In this document: positions 36,649 to 45,350 of the stretch, in pieces
How the letters are laid out: each line of letters opens with the position of its first letter
How positions within the stretch are numbered: position 1 is the stretch's first letter
Source: an uncultured Eubacteriales bacterium
GTDB taxonomy: Bacteria; Bacillota; Clostridia; Oscillospirales; Acutalibacteraceae
DNA: 61,619 nt
Direction: 5' to 3'
Assembly (NCBI GenBank): GCA_934489735.1
Contig: CAKSSR010000013.1
Span: 1 to 61,619, forward strand
Translations under genes and position numbers: made by a program
The notes under the pieces: generated by a model
The model's input: the letters and a program-made list of their open reading frames with translations, nothing else
The model's database searches: none
What the model was told of the DNA's origin: nothing

Positions 36649-37719
36649 TCAGAAAATTTCGTTTATTAAGTTATTAGTTATTCTGTTGATTTTCTTATAA
36701 TTAACTGCATCCGAATAAAATGATTCTATTCTGTCGTGAACTTTCTTTGCATTTCTTAAACTTTCTGTTGCCTCGCTCAATAAGTTGTCATACATTTTCT
36801 TCTCAAATTTAAGTCTATTCTTAATCTCTCTCATTTTTTCTTTATATATGAATCTGTTTACATTTATTTTCTTATAATTTTTCTCTTTGTAGTCCGCTTT
36901 TTCCTTCCAAATGATTGCAGATCTGTATTCCGGTATTATAATACATTCTATGTCACTCGTCGATAAGGGATTCAGACACGTTATTATCGATATTCCCTCT
37001 TTTAATAAAAGTTCCCTGCATCTTCCCAATATCACCTTACTCACAGTGCCATACTTGTCATTTAGTACAAAAACCTTATCCTCTTCACACATGTTATCAA
37101 TTGTTTCGTCAAAGAATATTATCCCTTCAGGAGTAAATCCGCTTATAAATCTTACTTTTTCCTTTATATTATCACTATTTCCTAAACTTTTATATTCCTT
37201 CTTTATAAATCTGTCACAAAATGAATTTAGTTTGTCTGTATTTATATTCTTTTTAATCTCATTCGATATATTGTTCATTAGTATCCCGCATATATTTAAA
37301 TATCTCTTGCATTTGTCATGGTACTCCTTATTTTCCCTTACAACTTCTATTATCTCCTCTTTCCTATTAAATAACTTCTCGTTGTCAAAACTTTCACAAA
37401 GATTCAATATCGTGTCACATACCCCTGGATACTTGGGCTCCATTACATGCGGTGGCGTCCCGTCAGCTATGCATACCCCTTTGTCTGGAAATATGACCGC
37501 ATCTAATGAACTTGGATCAGATGAACAATAAATAAGCTCTGTCTCCTCCCCTAATTCTATCCCTTTCTTAGAGACTTTCTTCATGAGCGTCGACTTTCCT
37601 GTACCTGGCCCACCTTTTATTATATATGCCATCTTGTTTTCTTCACTATTATATAGGTTTTCAAACTTGGATACAAATCCTTTATATGAGTTCGCTGCTA
37701 GAAAAAACTTTGTTTTCAC
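36649..37719 (-). CDS. P-loop ATPase of the PRK06851 type, unknown role
   Basis: Resembles the uncharacterised clostridial PRK06851 family. The Walker A motif is KGGPGTGKSTLM (about 36-47), followed by the family motif IADGTPPHV (about 84-92) after a CSSDP..LDAV segment. The second half has a repeated nucleotide-binding-like region (ISIITCLNPLS) and a C-terminal coiled coil (about 290-340). Some members are two-domain proteins with a second P-loop; here the length (356) is close to family size but the second P-loop is not obvious. Biological function is not established. It has its own terminator and sits between accessory small genes and plsY. Confidence 0.75.
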   Translation of the reverse strand: MKTKFFLAANSYKGFVSKFENLYNSEENKMAYIIKGGPGTGKSTLMKKVSKKGIELGEETELIYCSSDPSSLDAVIFPDKGVCIADGTPPHVMEPKYPGVCDTILNLCESFDNEKLFNRKEEIIEVVRENKEYHDKCKRYLNICGILMNNISNEIKKNINTDKLNSFCDRFIKKEYKSLGNSDNIKEKVRFISGFTPEGIIFFDETIDNMCEEDKVFVLNDKYGTVSKVILGRCRELLLKEGISIITCLNPLSTSDIECIIIPEYRSAIIWKEKADYKEKNYKKINVNRFIYKEKMREIKNRLKFEKKMYDNLLSEATESLRNAKKVHDRIESFYSDAVNYKKINRITNNLINEIF

Positions 37720-37802
37720 TTGATTGTCTCTCCTTTCTTCTAAATTTTCATACGCATTTTATAATATGATATATTTTTTCTCATTGACACAACCTTCTCT
37801 AT

Positions 37803-37845
37803 ATAAAAAACAACTGCGATACTTAAATATATAAGTACCACAGCT
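37803..37845 (-). terminator. Terminator after tandem small gene 1
   Basis: Minus strand: 14-bp stem (AGCTGTGGTACTTA / TAAGTATCGCAGTT, three G-U pairs) and a T run. A near-copy follows tandem gene 2 at 38722-38765. Confidence 0.75.
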
Positions 37846-37861
37846 ATCTGTATCTTAAATA

Positions 37862-38523
37862 TTATTGATTTTCTGTACTCTCTTCTAAAATCTTCTTTGC
37901 TTTTGCTTCTACTTTGTTCTTTAGTTCCTCTGCACTACTACAATCTAAAATATCTTGTTCTAAAGTAATATTCCCCAAATTATTCAAATCAGATCCAAAA
38001 ATTTCTATTGATAATTTGTTCCTTAAATTCAAATCATTCATTCTGTCATTACCAAGAATCTTTCCTATAGCACGTGTCACTAGCCAATCAATTGAACCTT
38101 TAATATTCTCTTCTTTCCAACTTTTTTCCTTAATCCCACCAGTATGCTCTACATCCCATTTTTTCAAAGCTTCTTCTAAACTTCCTGCCTCAATGCAGAA
38201 TAATGAATTATGAAGGCCACCATATACATCCTTAAATTTTTCCATTTTATCCGCTCTATTTGTCTCATCAATGTCAATAATGTTCCAAGAATCTTGTTCA
38301 AGCTCTTTAGGAGACCCGCAAAAACATCTCTTCATGCCGTCATCTAAATGAGCAGTCATAAATGAACTAATCATACCGTCAAATTCTCCATCGTCGTTCG
38401 CAACATAGTAATTACCATTTCCAAAATCATAAACAAGTAAATCTCCAGAATTTTTTTATGTCCCATACTCTCCATATAATTACTATTAGGATTAACCATC
38501 GGGCGCATGTAATAAGTGCTCAT
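37862..38523 (-). pseudogene. Unknown small protein, tandem copy 1, frameshifted at an A7 tract
   Basis: The true start is ATG at 38523 after AAGGAG, giving MSTYYMRPMVNPNSNYMES.. The frame then runs into a stop unless one A is added to the A7 tract (T7 at 38451-38457 on the plus strand). With eight A the reading continues HKKNSGDLLVYDFGNGNYYV and joins the downstream ORF (MISSFMTAHL...). This matches the intact neighbour at 38782 (GCLYVYDFGNNNFFV). The ORF beginning at 38374 is therefore only the remainder of the gene. C-termini of both copies share KVEAKAKKILEESTENQ. No domain is recognised; the YVYDFGN strand recalls the modules of the large unknown proteins elsewhere in the window. Confidence 0.7.
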
Positions 38524-38549
38524 AAAATCAACTCCTTATATTTAATATT

Positions 38550-38606
38550 TTATCGCATAGTCATTGCAACAATTATATTTTAACATATATACATATGTAT
38601 TGTCAA
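38550..38606 (-). promoter_or_regulatory. Promoter and imperfect operator of tandem gene 1
   Basis: Minus strand: TTGACA (38601-38606), 18-nt spacer, TAAAAT (38577-38582). Downstream of the -10, TTGTTGCA-N7-TGCGATAA (38550-38572) is a decayed version of the perfect palindrome in front of gene 2. Confidence 0.6.
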
Positions 38607-38721
38607 GCATTTTTGTATATTTTGTTTCCGCAAACCTGAAAAATCAATCGAAGCTGCAATTCGTTTTAGCTTTTTCTCTCCTTTTTCTTTGTTTATCCCT
38701 CTATTGGCACAACCTTCTCTA

Positions 38722-38765
38722 TATAAAAAGCAACTGCGATACTTAAATATATAAGTACCACAGCT
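38722..38765 (-). terminator. Terminator after tandem small gene 2
   Basis: Near-copy of 37803-37845, with the same stem arms and a shorter T run. It shows that the duplicated unit included the terminator. Confidence 0.7.
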
Positions 38766-38781
38766 ACCTATATCTTAAATA

Positions 38782-39402
38782 TTATTGATTTTCTGTACTC
38801 TCTTCTAAAATTTTCTTTGCTTTTGCTTCTACTTTATCCTTTAGTTCCTCTAAACTACCACACGCTAAAATATCGCCATTCAAATCACCGTCATCATTAC
38901 CAGTAACAATTAATACACCTTCTCCAAAAATTCCTTCTAATAATTTCATTCTTACACCGAAATTCCCACCAATAAGTTTTTTATTTTCATCATCAAGAAC
39001 AGAATATAACAAATTCAATGACAAATATCTAATACATTCTTGCTTCCAGCTCTTAGATTTTACCTCAATGTTATCATGTTTCAAACCTAAACCATCTAAA
39101 GCTTCCTCTAAACTATCCCTTTCGATGTATACCAAATCATTTCCACTGGGATTAGCCTCTCCAAAACCTTCATACAAGTTCCAATTTTCATCACATTTGC
39201 TAAACTCATCAGGAGATGGAGACTCAAAGAAAATCCTATTCAATACTTTTTCATTTTCCCAATCTATAGAGTTCTTAATAGCTCCCGTTTGGTCACCTTT
39301 TTCTGATCTAACAAAAAAGTTATTATTTCCAAAATCATAGACATATAAACATCCCAAATCAGTCACATAACCAATACCTGGTTCAAAGTAATATTTGTTC
39401 AT
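38782..39402 (-). CDS. Unknown small protein, tandem copy 2 (intact)
   Basis: 206 residues, acidic, no signal peptide or membrane helix. Features: CLYVYDFGNNNFFVRS (about 19-34), a middle segment DSLEEAL....H....KSKSWKQE shared with the neighbour (GSLEEALKKW..., KEKSWKEE), and the conserved tail CGSLEELKDKVEAKAKKIL. Start ATG at 39402 with AAGGAGTTGATTTT upstream. Its promoter and downstream palindrome are at 39429-39485. It forms a tandem duplicate with the frameshifted 37862-38523 gene, the two units being similar from promoter to terminator. Function unknown. Confidence 0.75.
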   Translation of the reverse strand: MNKYYFEPGIGYVTDLGCLYVYDFGNNNFFVRSEKGDQTGAIKNSIDWENEKVLNRIFFESPSPDEFSKCDENWNLYEGFGEANPSGNDLVYIERDSLEEALDGLGLKHDNIEVKSKSWKQECIRYLSLNLLYSVLDDENKKLIGGNFGVRMKLLEGIFGEGVLIVTGNDDGDLNGDILACGSLEELKDKVEAKAKKILEESTENQ

Positions 39403-39428
39403 AAAATCAACTCCTTAAATTTAATATT

Positions 39429-39485
39429 TTATCGCATAATCATTGCGATAATTATATTGTAACATATATGCATATATATTGTCAA
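39429..39485 (-). promoter_or_regulatory. Promoter with perfect operator-like palindrome before tandem gene 2
   Basis: Minus strand: TTGACA (39480-39485), 18-nt spacer, TACAAT (39456-39461). Just downstream, in the transcribed leader, lies a perfect 8-bp inverted repeat TTATCGCA-N7-TGCGATAA (39429-39451), a likely repressor site. Confidence 0.6.
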
Positions 39486-39659
39486 GCATTTTTGTGTATT
39501 TTGTTTCCGTAAACCTCAAAAATCAATCGAAGCTGCAATTCGTTTAGCTCTCTATCTCCTTTTGCTTTTTTATCCTTTTCTGATTTTTTTCACTAATATC
39601 CTTCTTTTTGTCCCTCTTATGTCTAAATTTATATCCCAATTAAAATTTCTCATATATAA

Positions 39660-39688
39660 TTGTCATATGATATATTTTGTGCTATAAT
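39660..39688 (+). promoter_or_regulatory. Promoter of the 39727-41310 membrane protein gene
   Basis: TTGTCA, 17-nt spacer, consensus TATAAT, 38 nt before the TTG start. The 39403-39726 gap holds this promoter and the divergent one at 39429-39485, and nothing else recognised. Confidence 0.7.
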
Positions 39689-39726
39689 CTATTTGACTAT
39701 TTTGGATTATAAGTAGGTGCATTTAT

Positions 39727-41310
39727 TTGAAAAAAAGATGGATCAATGAATTCATTTTGAATCCGAGCTTATATAGAACTATTTATATCATCATTTTGTT
39801 CTTTACTTTAGTTCTATTTGTTGATATGTTCGCTATTGGAATTGCATGCTTGTTCTTTGCAATTTCTCCGGTCATTATATATAAGAATTTTATTGCCGAT
39901 AACAACTTTGTTAAGATCCCATTCTATAAAATCTTAATATTCTTCTCAATATGTTCATTAATAACTCTGTTGACTAATATAACTTCTAATTTCGTCTTTA
40001 GTTTCTGCATGGTATTACATAACATATTCTGCTTTATTCTATTTTATGGGATGTCGGCTGCTACTAGATCTACAAATGGCTCTTTGAAAAAAGAAATGTT
40101 TACTTTATTTGGATGCGTCGTATTGCTTTCTACTGTTTGCTCTTTGATTGGCCTAGTGTTCGCATTCTCAAAAAGTGACATCTCGGTGCCTATATGTAAC
40201 ATAAATTCAAAGCATTTAAAAGATTACGTGAACTTGATTAATCCAAACTCAGCAAATGAATATATAACTATTGGTTTTCTAGATAATCGATTTGTCGGTA
40301 TCTTTTCAAATTCAAATTTGCAAGGGTTTTGTAATTGTATAAGTCTAGTCTTTAGTCATATCATATTAAAGAAAGATAATCTTCCTGGATCTTTAAAAGT
40401 GCTTATCTATTTCAGTTTTATTATAAATGGTGCTTCTTTACTTCTAACTGATTCAAACGCTTCTCTATTATTTGTTATCATTTATTATACTGTCCTTTGG
40501 TTTTATAAATTGATTTTATCATTTGATTCTGAAGTTATCAACGGAAGGAAGATCCGTATAATGGAATTCTTAAAAAAGACTGTCATATGGTCACTTGCAT
40601 GCATATTTTTATTTATATCTGTCTTCAAATGTAGAGACACGTTTCAAAGTATAGTAGCAAAATCTATAAGTTGTATTCAAAATAAACAATCTTCTCAAGA
40701 AATTGTAATAGATAATAGTATCGATAATCAACAAATAATAGTCTCGGATAATGAACAAGTCATAGATAAATCAATAGAAATAATAGAAAACGATAGTAAT
40801 ATTGATGACGAAGTTGAACAATCTGCCCAATATGAGGCAGACGAATCCAATAGTTCAGAACCTCAAAATATGAAAATTGGACGCGAAAATTATGATATAA
40901 GTAGTGGACGGTTTATTCTATGGAAGCAAGCATTTAAAATATTTATACATCATCCTGTCTTCGGAATAGCACGTGGCAACATAATTTACTATGGACAAAG
41001 ATATTTGAAGAATGGGATATTATGCTATGACCTGCACAATGGATATCTAACTGTATTGGTTTGTTATGGGATGGCTGGATTCTTGTCATTGTTGCTATTT
41101 GCCTTCTGCGTGTTGATAAAACTCTCAAACAAGTTACTGAGATGTGCAAAAAAGAATGACAATGGAGTCTTTCCTTGTTTATTTTCACTTGTAATAGCCT
41201 TCGGGGTTCATAGCTTATTTGAGAAAGCAATACTGTCAGAGCCTTCATTTATGTGCGTCGTCTTCTGGCTGGTATTAGGATATGCTATAAATTATACGTC
41301 TATAGAATAA
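39727..41310 (+). CDS. O-antigen-ligase-like (Wzy_C/WaaL-type) membrane protein
   Basis: 527-residue polytopic membrane protein with about ten hydrophobic segments. A large external loop before the last helices contains the family-type segment SSGRFILWKQAFKIFIHHPVFGI and later DLHNGYLTVLVCYGM, matching the Wzy_C signature of O-antigen ligases and polymerases. In Gram-positives such proteins polymerise or attach cell-surface polysaccharide. A long acidic, Asn/Ser/Gln-rich stretch (about 315-385) interrupts the loop and is unusual. Start TTG at 39727, 8 nt after TAGGTG. It is monocistronic with a consensus promoter. No other polysaccharide genes are adjacent, so the substrate is unknown. Confidence 0.8.
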   Translation: MKKRWINEFILNPSLYRTIYIIILFFTLVLFVDMFAIGIACLFFAISPVIIYKNFIADNNFVKIPFYKILIFFSICSLITLLTNITSNFVFSFCMVLHNIFCFILFYGMSAATRSTNGSLKKEMFTLFGCVVLLSTVCSLIGLVFAFSKSDISVPICNINSKHLKDYVNLINPNSANEYITIGFLDNRFVGIFSNSNLQGFCNCISLVFSHIILKKDNLPGSLKVLIYFSFIINGASLLLTDSNASLLFVIIYYTVLWFYKLILSFDSEVINGRKIRIMEFLKKTVIWSLACIFLFISVFKCRDTFQSIVAKSISCIQNKQSSQEIVIDNSIDNQQIIVSDNEQVIDKSIEIIENDSNIDDEVEQSAQYEADESNSSEPQNMKIGRENYDISSGRFILWKQAFKIFIHHPVFGIARGNIIYYGQRYLKNGILCYDLHNGYLTVLVCYGMAGFLSLLLFAFCVLIKLSNKLLRCAKKNDNGVFPCLFSLVIAFGVHSLFEKAILSEPSFMCVVFWLVLGYAINYTSIE

Positions 41311-41324
41311 AAAAGTCATCATAA

Positions 41325-41355
41325 TTCACCGTAAGTTTTCATAATTTGCGGTGAA
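41325..41355 (+). terminator. Possible terminator between the membrane protein gene and nadE
   Basis: Inverted repeat TTCACCG / CGGTGAA with a 17-nt loop and only a weak T-rich tail (GTTTATTTT). It may end the upstream gene or attenuate transcription into nadE. Confidence 0.4.
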
Positions 41356-41393
41356 GTTTATTTTGAAATTGTAAAAGAAAGGTCGATGATTTT

Positions 41394-43286
41394 ATGAAGG
41401 ATAATTTTATAAGGGTCGCATGTGTCACCCCTGAACTAAATATTGCAAATTGTGAGTTCAATACAGACAGAATATTGAAATTAATAGAAAAGGCTAATGA
41501 AAATGATTGCTCTCTGATTGTATTCCCTGAGCTTTCAATAACATCCTATTCATGCGGGGATTTGTTTTTTCACAACATTTTATTGTCCAATTCAGAAAAA
41601 TCTATAATAAGGTTGTGCGAAAGCAGCAAGGATTTAGATTCTGTAATAATAGTTGGTACGCCAGTACTATACAAGGCTAACATTTTGAATTGCGCATGTG
41701 TGATATACCAAGGAAAAATTTTGGGGCTGGTACCAAAATCTTATATGCCGAACTACTGCGAATTCTTTGAGCAAAGATATTTCACGAGCGGACCAAAATA
41801 TGAAAGCACAACGTATGCAGGGCAAGAGACAGTTATAGGCAGTAATATAATATTTGCTTGCTCCAATATGCCATTTTTAAAGATCGGTATAGAAATATGT
41901 GAGGATTTGTGGTCAGCTATCCCTCCTTCATCACATCTTGCATTATCAGGAGCTACCGTTATAGCGAATCTATCAGCAAGTTCTGAAACAATCGGAAAGA
42001 AAAGGATCAGAAAAGAACTGGTAAATAACCAATCATCTAAGACAATATCAGCATATCTTTACACATGTGCAGGAGCTGACGAATCTTCATCAGACGTAGT
42101 ATTCGCAAGTCACAATATCATATCAGAAAACGGCGTGATATTAAAGGAATCGGAAAGATTTGCTACAGAAAGTATTACTTATGCTGACATAGACTTGGAA
42201 TTATTGATAAATGAAAGGAAAAAGATAAATACATTTGTCGAAAATGATAAAATGAACTACGTATGGTTTGAACTTCCTACCAAAAAATTAAATATAGATA
42301 GAGAATATAACAAGTATCCATATATATCGAGCAACGAACCGGATGTAGAAGAAGACCTTAAGGACGCTTTAGAGATTCAATCCACAGCTTTGGCAACTAG
42401 ATTGAAGCATATCAATTGCAATAAGGCAGTAATCGGAATCTCAGGTGGGCTTGACTCAACTTTAGCTTTGGCTGTAACAGCATTAGCATTTGATAAATTA
42501 AATATTGACCATGAAAATATATTCACAGTGATAATGCCCGGATTTGGAAGTTCTAGCACGACTCAAAGCAATGCCTTGAAATTAGCAAAACAATATAAGA
42601 CTACTACAACAGAAATAAACATAAGCGATGCAGTAAAGCTTCACCTAAATGATATAAATCATGATATAAATAAAGAAGATGTAACTTATGAGAACTCTCA
42701 GGCAAGGGAAAGGACTCAAATATTGATGGATATGGCTAACAAAGAGAACGCTATCGTAATAGGAACTGGAGATTTGTCTGAAATTGCATTGGGATTTTCA
42801 ACTTATAATGGAGATCATATGTCTATGTACAACCCAAATTCAGGAGTCCCTAAGACTTTGATAAGATTTTTAATAAAATATATAGCCAAAAACTCAGATG
42901 AAGAACTAAAAGCAATACTAAATGATATAATAAATACCCCGGTAAGTCCTGAACTACTACCAACTAAGAATGGTAAGATAGCACAGAGAACAGAAGACAT
43001 TCTAGGTCCATATGAATTGACTGACTTCTTCCTTTATTATTTTATTAAATACTCATTCAGTCCCTCTAAAATATTTAGAATTTCTTGCAGCGCATTTAAA
43101 AATATTTACTCTAGCGAAGAGATAAAGGAAAGACTTAGAAACTTCTTGAAAAGATTCTTTAAGTCGCAGTTTAAAAGGACGTGTTCACCGGATGGTCCGA
43201 AGGTAATCGACATGTCTTTGGCGGCTAAAACAGACTTTAGAATGGTTAGCGACTTAAATGGAGAATCCTGGATTGAGTCAATATAA
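41394..43286 (+). CDS. nadE: Glutamine-dependent NAD+ synthetase
   Basis: Two-domain enzyme that makes NAD from deamido-NAD using glutamine ammonia. The N-terminal nitrilase-type glutaminase domain (about 1-280) carries FPELSITSYSCGDLF and the Cys-containing GIEICEDLW motif. The C-terminal synthetase domain (about 310-630) has the ATP-pyrophosphatase loop GISGGLDSTLALAV. 630 residues matches the fused glutaminase-synthetase form of Clostridia. ATG follows AAAGAAAGG. Convergent with asnB, sharing a terminator. Confidence 0.96.
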   Translation: MKDNFIRVACVTPELNIANCEFNTDRILKLIEKANENDCSLIVFPELSITSYSCGDLFFHNILLSNSEKSIIRLCESSKDLDSVIIVGTPVLYKANILNCACVIYQGKILGLVPKSYMPNYCEFFEQRYFTSGPKYESTTYAGQETVIGSNIIFACSNMPFLKIGIEICEDLWSAIPPSSHLALSGATVIANLSASSETIGKKRIRKELVNNQSSKTISAYLYTCAGADESSSDVVFASHNIISENGVILKESERFATESITYADIDLELLINERKKINTFVENDKMNYVWFELPTKKLNIDREYNKYPYISSNEPDVEEDLKDALEIQSTALATRLKHINCNKAVIGISGGLDSTLALAVTALAFDKLNIDHENIFTVIMPGFGSSSTTQSNALKLAKQYKTTTTEINISDAVKLHLNDINHDINKEDVTYENSQARERTQILMDMANKENAIVIGTGDLSEIALGFSTYNGDHMSMYNPNSGVPKTLIRFLIKYIAKNSDEELKAILNDIINTPVSPELLPTKNGKIAQRTEDILGPYELTDFFLYYFIKYSFSPSKIFRISCSAFKNIYSSEEIKERLRNFLKRFFKSQFKRTCSPDGPKVIDMSLAAKTDFRMVSDLNGESWIESI

Positions 43287-43321
43287 ACTTAAACTTAGTC
43301 AACAAAAATCAATATAATCTT

Positions 43322-43354
43322 AAGACCCACTTAAAAAATATCAAAGTGGGCCTT
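43322..43354. terminator. Bidirectional terminator between nadE and asnB
   Basis: Stem AAGACCCACTT / AAGTGGGCCTT (one internal mismatch), A- and T-rich on both sides, between convergent genes. Confidence 0.75.
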
Positions 43355-43382
43355 AGCTTTATCAAAATTTTCTTAAAAAATC

Positions 43383-45221
43383 TTACTTTTCTTCTCCAAA
43401 ATATATGTCGTACCATACAAGGAATATATATATTGTCCAAACTTTTCTACTGTTGTCCCATTTTCCTGAAAAATGATCATCCAAATACTTGACTATTACA
43501 TCCGTATTAAAGAATTTCTTAGCTGTCTCTGAGTTAAACTTGTCCTTCACTATTTGATAATATTTAGGATCTCTTAGCCATACTCTTGTCGGTACTGGAA
43601 ATCCTAACTTTTCTTTCTGAGCTGTTGATTGAGGTAGCCTTTTTGAAGCTGCTAGCCTCATTGCATATTTAGTATTTTCTTTATTGACTCTTAGTTCTGT
43701 TGGAAGTTTTGATGCCACTTTAAATACTTCTTTATCTAAAAATGGAACTCTTAATTCAAGTGAGTTTGCCATGCTTATTCTATCCGCTTTTAATAAAATG
43801 TCCCCTACCATCCATAAGTTGATGTCGAGATATTGCATCTTAGTAACTTCGTCATAATCCTTAACTTTATCATAAAATTTCTTACATAAGTCTTGAGGGC
43901 GTGTCACAATCGAATTATCTTTCAATAGCTTTTCTTTATCCTCTTTGTCAAACATAAATGCATTTCCTATAAACTTCTCTTCAACTGGTCGTTCCCCTCT
44001 TATGATAAAGCTTCGTCCTCTGAATGAAAATGGTATCGATTTCACTAATTTCGCTAATCCATGTCTAACTGCCCTTGGCAATAGTTTCTGATACCACTTA
44101 AATACTCTCGGTTCGTTATAAACTGTATATCCTCCAAATAATTCATCTGCCCCTTCGCCTGAAAGTACTACTTTTACATATTTGCTCGCTAAGTTCGATA
44201 CAAAGTATAATGCTATACATGATGGATCTGCTAATGGTTGGTCCATATGATATTGAACCTTCTCAACGTTTCCCCAGAACTCTTCACTCGTTATTATCTT
44301 TTTATGATGATCTGTCCCTATTTCTTTAGAAACTCTATCTGCCCAACTGGTTTCATTATACTTTTCCCCAAAATCAAATCCGACTGTAAATGTCTTCTGT
44401 CCAGAAAAGTAAGTCGAAACATAACTTGAGTCAACCCCGCTTGATAAAAAGCATCCTACTTCTACGTCGCTTATTCTATGTGCATTAACCGAGTCTTCAA
44501 AAACCTCTTCAATCTCTTTAACTGCTTTCTCTTCTGTTATCGAATTGTCTATGTTGAATCTGGCTTCGAAGTATCTCTTTATTTCTATCTCTCCATTTCT
44601 ATACCAAAGGTAATGCCCGGGTAAAAGACAGTAAATATTTTTAAAAAATGTCTCCGGCGGCACAACATATTGAAACGATAAATAATTGTCTAGTGCTTTG
44701 TAGTTAAATTCTTTCTCATATAATGGAAATTCTAATATACTTTTTATCTCTGATCCGTATACAAAATTGTCGTCTAGTTTCAAATAGTGAAGTGGCTTTA
44801 TCCCAAAGAAGTCCCTCGCTAAAAATAAAGACTTTTCTTTTCTATTCCAGATCGCTATCGCAAACATGCCCCTTAATTTGTTTAAAACTTCTTCGCCCCA
44901 CTCTTCAAATCCGTGAAGAATTACTTCCGAATCAGTCTTAGTATAAAACTCGTGGCCCTTTTCTATTAGTTCCTCTCTAAGCGTCTTATAATTATATATC
45001 TCTCCGTTAAAAGTTAATACTAAATTTCTGTCCTCGTTATAAATTGGTTGATTGCCCTCTGATAAATCTATAATACTAAGCCTCCTGAATCCCATGGCAA
45101 CGTTATCATCTATAAAAAAACCGTCACTATCTGGTCCCCTATGGATAATCTTATCCGTCATATTCTTAGCAATTGTTGATCTATCTATTATCTCACCTGT
45201 GAATCCGCAAAGTCCACACAT
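43383..45221 (-). CDS. asnB: Asparagine synthetase B (glutamine-hydrolysing)
   Basis: Makes asparagine from aspartate, ATP and glutamine. The N-terminal Ntn glutaminase domain starts with MCGLCGF, so Cys2 is free to be the nucleophile after Met removal; RRLSIIDL and NGEIYNY are present. The C-terminal synthetase domain has the pyrophosphatase loop LSSGVDSSY (about 259-267; usual SGGVDSS, here SSGVDSS), LSGEGADELFGGY and LELRVPFLD. 612 residues is standard. AAGGAGGAA precedes the ATG. A single gene. It is full length and not adjacent to a peptide gene, so it is not a lasso-type cyclase. Confidence 0.95.
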   Translation of the reverse strand: MCGLCGFTGEIIDRSTIAKNMTDKIIHRGPDSDGFFIDDNVAMGFRRLSIIDLSEGNQPIYNEDRNLVLTFNGEIYNYKTLREELIEKGHEFYTKTDSEVILHGFEEWGEEVLNKLRGMFAIAIWNRKEKSLFLARDFFGIKPLHYLKLDDNFVYGSEIKSILEFPLYEKEFNYKALDNYLSFQYVVPPETFFKNIYCLLPGHYLWYRNGEIEIKRYFEARFNIDNSITEEKAVKEIEEVFEDSVNAHRISDVEVGCFLSSGVDSSYVSTYFSGQKTFTVGFDFGEKYNETSWADRVSKEIGTDHHKKIITSEEFWGNVEKVQYHMDQPLADPSCIALYFVSNLASKYVKVVLSGEGADELFGGYTVYNEPRVFKWYQKLLPRAVRHGLAKLVKSIPFSFRGRSFIIRGERPVEEKFIGNAFMFDKEDKEKLLKDNSIVTRPQDLCKKFYDKVKDYDEVTKMQYLDINLWMVGDILLKADRISMANSLELRVPFLDKEVFKVASKLPTELRVNKENTKYAMRLAASKRLPQSTAQKEKLGFPVPTRVWLRDPKYYQIVKDKFNSETAKKFFNTDVIVKYLDDHFSGKWDNSRKVWTIYIFLVWYDIYFGEEK

Positions 45222-45289
45222 ATAAATTCCTCCTTACGTTTTAACATATATTCCATTTTATCAAAATATGATTTATTATGCAATACTAT

Positions 45290-45318
45290 TTGTCTATATA
45301 TATTAATTATGATATAAT
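45290..45318 (+). promoter_or_regulatory. Promoter of the phosphohexomutase gene
   Basis: TTGTCT, 17-nt AT-rich spacer, consensus TATAAT, 33 nt before the ATG. Confidence 0.7.
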
Positions 45319-45350
45319 TGTAATTAAATTATTATAAGGGAGTTTTGAAT

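Noticed and set aside
37914..38213. Plus-strand ORFs opposite the tandem small genes (also 39068-39340)
   Set aside because: Shadow frames of paralogous minus-strand genes; no start signals.
43383..45221. AsnB-like enzyme as a peptide-modifying lasso cyclase for the double-glycine-leader array
   Set aside because: It has the full glutaminase domain with Cys2 and normal length, and is separated from the array by the phosphohexomutase gene. It is an ordinary asparagine synthetase.
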